NCBI GenBank assembly: GCA_907163375.1
Contig: CAJQUW010008939.1
Span: forward strand, 310,001 to 374,000
From: Prostheceraeus crozeri
Taxonomy: Eukaryota > Platyhelminthes > Polycladida > Euryleptidae
DNA length: 64,000 bases
Direction: 5' to 3'
Shown: one piece after another, positions 58,227 to 64,000 of the stretch
Layout of the letters: each line of letters starts with the position of its first letter
Position numbering within the stretch: position 1 is the stretch's first letter
The notes under the pieces: model-generated
The model's database searches: none
Seen by the model: only the letters and a program-made list of their open reading frames with translations
What the model was told of the DNA's origin: nothing
Program-made: the position numbers and the translations under genes

Positions 58227-59575
58227 GTGAAGCGAAAATGAATCAACTTCATCAGACAAAAATTCAGGACTACATACTCTCAAAGCGCGAAGGAACAAGC
58301 CATGTGCAACGCTAAGTTTGATGGACAAGGGGTGGAAAGAGAAAAAGTGAAGATAGAAACTCGAATGAGTAGGCTTTCGAAATACCTTCAATTTCAAGCC
58401 TGTGGGAGAGCGAACTATCAAAACGTCAAGAAAAGAAATAGAATAACCTGATTCCCATTCGAATGTAAAAGATAAAGTGGGATAAAGATAATTAAGGTAG
58501 GACAAAAAGGAGTTTAAATCGAAGGTGGAGTCTACAGCAGCTAAAATATCATCAACGTAGCGAACAAAGAAAAACGGTTTTGATCCCACAAAATAGGAAA
58601 TGAGTTCAGATTCCACATGTTCTAAGAACAAGTTGGCTAACAGGGGAGACAAAGGATTGCCCATTGAAAATCCAAAGGTCTGTTCAAAGAATTTTCCATT
58701 TACAGAAAAATAACTATGCGAGTCTGCAAGCTTAATCAAATCTAACATACATGGAATAGAGATAGGCAAAGTAGGATTAATGTCTGGGAGACGCCTGGCG
58801 ATAAAATCAAGTGTAGGTGAAAGGGGAACATTAGTGAACAGAGACTCGGCGTCAAAGGAAATAAAGCGATCAGAAGGAGATAAAGTAAGGTTACGGAGCC
58901 TGGACAACATATCTTCATTGTGCTTTAAGTGAGAGGACGAAAAAGACCCGAGGAAGGGGGATAAAAGAGATGCAAGCCTTTTGGAAAGATGATAGGTGGG
59001 AGAATTTACATAGGAAATGATGGGACGCAAAGGACAATTCAGTTTCTGAATCTTGGGAAGACCATAGGCATATGGTAAAGAAGGTAAAACAGATTTGAAA
59101 GAGAGAATAAACGATCTATACTGCGGATATTTGTCAGACAACGATTTCAAGCCACGATTAAAGTTAGACTGCATAGAAGCTAAGGGATTAGCATCAAGAG
59201 GTTTGTATTTAGTGCGATCAAGAAAAATGGAATAGAGCTTTTCAGAATAGGCGTCTGAATCAAGGATAACAATTTTGCCACCTTTGTCAGCTTGGGAAAT
59301 CTTAATAGAGGAATTTCTTTTAAGCGAAAGGAGAGCATCATGATAGCGCTTAGGGAAATCGGACGTAGAGTTCAAATCATTGAAAATAGAGCCAATGACT
59401 GATGAAAGATACCCATTACCAACAGAATTATTACTTAGAAAATTAAAATTACGAACATACAATTGAAAATGTTTACGGTTGTCAGGAAGAGCAAAATTAA
59501 GACCAAAACTCAGAATTTCACGTTCACAAGGAGTTAGTGAGTACGAAGAAAGGTTAACGATGCTGTTGCGGGGAC
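58215..59575 (-). pseudogene. Penelope-like reverse transcriptase
   Basis: An uninterrupted frame of about 450 codons. Upstream of the TTG at 59462 it still reads VNLSSYSLTPCEREILSFGL, the known PLE lead motif. In the 415-codon part, residues 58-67 are QADKGGKIVI, 132-151 AYGLPKIQKLNCPLRPIISY, 202-210 SFDAESLFT (first catalytic Asp), 267-279 MGNPLSPLLANLF and 302-305 YVDD. All RT boxes are present and unchanged. The frame ends at 58215 because one base is missing before the endonuclease. This is the best preserved retroelement in the window and the mutation load is light, so the copy is fairly young. Confidence 0.9.
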
Positions 59576-59619
59576 TAAATTCCGTACTAGTGTGGTTTTT
59601 ACTTTATTCATTTAACTAC

Positions 59620-61490
59620 GGGTGATAGTGCCTTAACATTACTCTCTATGTTAACTAATGACAATAAGGACTTCAGAAGCACAACGAAAATTGCGAATAT
59701 GCTTGAACTTGAATATATTGAAAATTGTGAATACATTTTGACCTCACTTGGATTTCGTATCTGTACATTTTTCACATTTTTAGATAAGCACATGATCAAG
59801 GCAATGCCGAAAATTTGAAGCAATGCCTGAGTAATTTGAGCTATTATATCAACGGTCAACTTTTTTTCAACGTGTCTGACCAATAGCGAAAAAAAACAAT
59901 AAAAATTGAACACAATCTGATCAGTTATCATAGCAGGGTGCAAAAGAAGAACACATTCGCGCGCTTTCCGTGTGCTACCGATTACTGACAAGGTCTATTT
60001 ATTTATTTATTTCTTCTTATTCTCAGGACGCTCGTGAATCCTTAAACCACTCACTAGTCGCATTGGCCTAATTGAATTCATAATCGAAATCCTGTTTCAT
60101 TTTAAATTAGGATTTTGACATGATCTAATTTCTTTCAAATTTTATAGCGGTCATTTTAATTTATCTTGGTATTCTTAAATTACCTATTTCAACGCATACC
60201 TATGTCAAATGATCTATATCAAAACTGAGGGTTAATAGCAGAAACGATGAAAGTAATGAAAGAGTAAAAGTCCCACGGCACTGCTTATATGCAAAATTCA
60301 GCACATTTTGTAAACAATGTAATGAATTCTGCACGCACAATCAAATTTGCTTCAATGATACCTTCCCAATTGCGGTGACATTGAACAATTCTTGTATGAC
60401 GTGTTGTGCATACAATGGTCGCGAAAGGGTTAAGGTTAAATGTTTTTCAGTGCGGAAAACATAGACATATGTGAACATCGTAGTGATATAGATATAGTAA
60501 TTGTCAAGATATAGGCAGTTAAACTGAAGAATAAAATCGTCCCCTGAAGGGGACTCGTGCATTTTACACGTTTAGCAATTATTGTATTCTTATCTCCCGA
60601 AATCAATTTGATGATATATACGTTCTTCATGTCATACTGACATAACCAACGATTACATTCAAAGTTTTCCTGTGGCCACAATATGGCACTTTGGTGCCTT
60701 TTATCTCATATTTCACAGATGTCGCAGAGAAGTCCCACTTGATCCTTCATTTCTGATGGCAGTAGCTAGACCAAAAGCAATTGCATGTGTAGCATGATAC
60801 TGTCTCACATATTTGAGGAATCCGGGTTGAAATATAATATAGCTTACACAAAGAATTTCATAAATTCGTTACATATAATAGATCCGCCAATATGAGTTTA
60901 CAAAGGCAAGATGCATAGACAACAGAGGGTTTAGTCAATGCAAAGGATGGTAGCGCTGGGATGATGTGTAGACTGTTTTCTATATTTGTATTCATCGCAT
61001 GCGTTCATAGACATATTGAATCAACGATGAGGTTCACACTTATGCAAAATCTCACAATAGATTGTTGGCAAATTCATGATGAGAAAATGAGAGACATTTT
61101 ATTCAATAAATGTTGCTGTAGAAGTAGGTGAGAACAGATGTGGAAGCAATTAGCGATAATGACGAATTAATCGAGCCGTTCAGCTGGTTGCATACATCAA
61201 AAGATCTGTAACGATGACGATAATAAATAAATAATACTCAATCGTCGAGGATATCGTTATAATTTACGTGTTTCCAATCATCTCAATTTTAACGATATCG
61301 GGATTTCGGTGAATCTGCTTCAGGCCGGTTTTTTCGTCATAATTGACAATAGAGAAACATGAAAGAAATTTAGCCACGTGTTTCTGATGGCGAGCAATCA
61401 GCCTTAAAGCGCTTTCGAAACAGTTTCAAGTGCTCGATAATATTTACGAAACGCCCAGTATTTAATGTAGTCTTTTTAGCGGCGCCATAG
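59620..61490. other. No gene identified
   Basis: PIGP's remaining exon(s) could lie here or beyond. Acceptor-like sites at 60015 and 60716 are followed by stops or by protein that does not match PIG-P. Confidence 0.35.
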
Positions 61491-61499
61491 ATGTGTATC

Positions 61500-61850
61500 G
61501 GTATAAAGTTACCGACTCCACTTGAACCTCGTCCCTAGACGCTCTGACTAATCCGACTAACTGTCCCGCTCCTCTCTATCATTACTATTTGGAGTGTTCT
61601 GCGCTCGAACTGCCCGCTCCTTTCAGGCTTTCCATCTGCCAGCTCCGCTCTAGCTATGTTTTATTAACTGCCTACTCCGTTCCAGCTATATTTTCTTAAC
61701 TGTCCGCTACCCTCCATATTTTTTTGGATTCCCGCTCACCCCTGGCTATTTTGCATTTGAGTCCCTCTTCGCTACAGAATAAGTAACTGCCCATTCCTCA
61801 GCAATTATATTCACTTTACTGGCCGCTCATTTCAAGCTACCATTTCAAGA
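61500..61850. repeat. Degenerate minisatellite (AACTGCCxGCTCC...)
   Basis: Units of roughly 40 bp repeat the words AACTG(C/T)CC(G/A)CTCC, CCAGCTAT and TTTTCTTAACTG with much divergence. A related GCTCCGCTCC-rich patch lies at 62980-63115. No coding capacity. Confidence 0.5.
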
Positions 61851-61859
61851 CATTTACAT

Positions 61860-64000
61860 TCAAATGCTAGTTCATCCGCTAATCAAATTAATCAGAAAGT
61901 TTATACGCAAGGTGTGACCATTTAAAATATTCCGCACATCTAAGTCAATTAGACTTTCTCTTGAAAATTATTGAGATTTCATTTATCAAGCACGTAGATT
62001 CCGACTTCGAAGCTGAACCATGCTCAAATAAAAACAATGTCATGATAGATGATAATGCTATTGAATATAATTCATAGGCTACTCAAAATGCAGTCAGTCA
62101 AAACTTTGCAAAAAACTCAGTCGTCGTGGTTGGTTTTGAATGATTTGTTTCATATGTCTGTTGAGTTGAGATTATCTGTTTTTTGTTTATGGATGTTTAG
62201 TAGAAGTAAATTGTTGCATCCGTATAAAAGTCAATTGGTCATTTAGAGGCAAGCTTGGCTACTTTGTTGCAAAGTAGGCCTACTGTGGAATAAATAGCAC
62301 TGACTAACACAGGTCTTCTTATTATTAAGGAGGGACCCTCCATGCTGCCATACTGAAGACCCAACATATGTGTAAGAATAATAAAGGGACCCGCTCAAAG
62401 TTTTGAGGGGAACTTGATGGAAGTAATAGGGTCTCCATACAGTAGCAATGGACTTTCAATAGTGACGGTCCTTTAAAACTGATAAAGGGCTGATAAAATT
62501 ACACTTCATTTGCCACGGAAACAACCGCTGTAGATCGCATCCCAAAATTTTTTGAGTTATCTCTCAACAGGTGGATAATTCACAGTCGCTTGATATGTCG
62601 TAGACACATCCGTTATCATAATGGCTTAATTCTGCTTTTTATGTGTTTGCTTTATCCATTGCCTGTCTAGTAGGACATAAGTACCTCCATCCCACGCTCT
62701 GCGGCATCGTTTTCAGCCTGTTTGAGGCTCGTTTGAGCCTGAGCTGTGCTCATTTACGCTACATTGAAAGCATTCATACAGGTCTTGCATGATATCAGTC
62801 TGAATTGTTTTCTCATCAATAGTCAATGTTCTGTTATGTTTGGTGCAATCTTCTAAGCATCTGTGTATGCCAAAGCAATTTATTCTCGCTCTTGTCAGAT
62901 ATCGCTACTGAGGCGAGTTATGTAATAATGTCCATATGCATATTTCGAAGTTCACTTATTAGGGGCAGTGACAGGTGCGGTAAAAAGGTCGAATGCCGCT
63001 CCGCTCCATTTGAACCTTATTGCACTGCGCTCCGGCTAGCTTTTTTCAGGATCCCGCTCGCTCCGACCAACATAAAATCGGCTCCACTACACTCCGCTTC
63101 ACATCACTGATCCGCTCAATTATCTATTCAACGTAGCAAAGTGCGTCAAGGTAGCAAAATTAAAAAAAACAAAACAAAACAAGCTAGTGACTAGTTAATT
63201 TTCAATAGGTACAAAATATGATTTAAAAGAAAATTTTTATATCCTAAAATGTCTAAAAATTTTAAAAGATGCTCACTAGAAGGACAAACAACGCTTCTCC
63301 TCTCCTCATGTGTAATGAATTGGCGAGTAAGTCGTTCTGTTCAAAATCATGTTTATCACTTATATATTGAAAAGATCCTATTTAACAGTCTGCCCATTCA
63401 GATGATAAGAGGACAGGTCTGTTTCCAATCAAAATACCAGACATGGCTAATAACACAGCGGGATTACGCTATCTAAAATCTACCAGGTGTGTAAGAGAAT
63501 TAATGTTAGTTCCTTAAGCTAAAACGTGAAATAAAATTCTACAAAATATGCATACAAATTATTTGACTATTTTTAATGAGGTCATCAACAGGAACTTGGT
63601 CAGGACGATCGCGTTTCGACCGCTTCATCCTGGACGCTCAAACCCGACCAAGCGCGGTCCTGTACATTTAAGATGCACAGCCTCAAAAGTTTTATTTATA
63701 ATAGGGAAAGATTAGCATCTATCAAAAAAAAAATAGTCACTATTGACTGAAATGTACCTCAGGCATTTGAAAGAAGGACAGAGGCCATAGACACACACAT
63801 AGACATACACATAGACAAATAGCGTATGAATATTTCGCAAACTGCTTTTCCTTCAGGCCTTTAGTGTTTTGGAAGGCTAGGTATCCCAAACGCTAGCAGT
63901 CTTAACACAAAACACACATGTCTGATCTTTTTTGCCAAATTGTTCTGCAATAGCAAATGCAAGGTCAACGTGCATTTTGATGTACCTAATTCTAGGCCAC
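61860..64000. other. No gene identified
   Basis: AT-rich sequence with a GCTCCGCTCC patch (62980-63115) and a short ACACATAGAC simple repeat (63787-63820). The open frames lack motifs or splice support. Confidence 0.4.

Larger units (their letters stand above)
57412..59616 (-). mobile_element. Penelope-like element with 37-bp inverted ends
   Basis: 57412-57448 and 59580-59616 are exact reverse complements (core AACCACACTAGTACGGAA). Between them one minus-strand RT and one GIY-YIG frame fill nearly the whole length. A hairpin GACCGTC-CTTCA-GACGGTC stands just inside the lower-coordinate end. The RT frame is open from a stop inside the upper repeat, with no ATG, so the 5' end seems truncated. 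PLEs often carry terminal repeats in direct or inverted form. Confidence 0.85.

Noticed and set aside
60016-60060. Candidate PIGP exon after tattctcag
   Set aside because: In the required phase it meets a stop after two codons.
60717-60805. Candidate PIGP exon after tttcacag
   Set aside because: The only long open frame is in a different phase and does not resemble the PIG-P C-terminus.

Overview
This is eukaryotic, animal-type nuclear DNA. It is AT-rich, its protein-coding genes are split by introns with GT/AG splice sites, and most of the length is transposon remains. The mix of elements (several Penelope-like lineages, a Polinton/Maverick, hAT, Tc1, IS630-like and piggyBac pieces, RTE/jockey-type LINEs) and the frequent TGTAGGCCTA-like strings suggest an aquatic invertebrate. 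The species cannot be named from the window. Three host genes can be read by joining splice-compatible exons. The first is a C2H2 zinc-finger gene on the minus strand (exons 24901-25101 and 7275-7891, joined in phase across a 17-kb intron). The second is an unidentified five-exon minus-strand gene (36941 down to 30180, 155 codons, own stop codon). The third is the start of PIGP on the plus strand (exons 53940-54015, 54928-55000, 56865-56983), a subunit of the GPI-GlcNAc transferase.

The most striking object is a complete but very short Polinton/Maverick-like element at 15780-20648. It has 256-bp terminal inverted repeats, 5'-AG...CT-3' ends and a 6-bp target duplication ATTATA. All its genes point rightward: a BIR-less UBA-RING protein, an unidentified 203-aa protein, a basic Gly-rich core-like protein, a two-domain protein broken by a 7-bp duplication, an A32/FtsK-type packaging ATPase, a basic ORF with a recognisable DLLQYA segment, and a tiny Cys-rich ORF. 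PolB, integrase, protease and major capsid genes are absent. Two internal promoters share an AP-1-like site plus a TATA box. The element sits in the zinc-finger gene's intron and is already damaged (stops in two genes, one frameshift, a lost Walker A lysine), although its TIRs differ at only five positions seen by eye.

Layout. 0-7.3 kb: no gene; an inverted-repeat element at 1.83-4.11 kb. 7.3-25.1 kb: zinc-finger gene with its intron full of transposons (long-TIR element with a nested MITE, Penelope RT fragment, LINE 3' end, SINE, foldback repeats, piggyBac fragment, the Polinton, an IS630-type transposon with intact ORF). 25.4-28.05 kb: a hAT element with transposase remnants. 30.2-36.9 kb: the unidentified host gene, with a GIY-YIG fragment and a CARD-like ORF in introns. 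38-41.6 kb: LINE endonuclease fragment and a nearly intact Tc1. 41.9-45.9 kb: a hAT-ended 4-kb element carrying a GGGCCC-rich minisatellite. 46-53.3 kb: inverted repeat, non-autonomous hAT, Penelope RT fragment. 53.9-57.0 kb: PIGP. 57.4-59.6 kb: a nearly complete Penelope-like element with inverted 37-bp ends. 60-64 kb: simple and degenerate repeats only.
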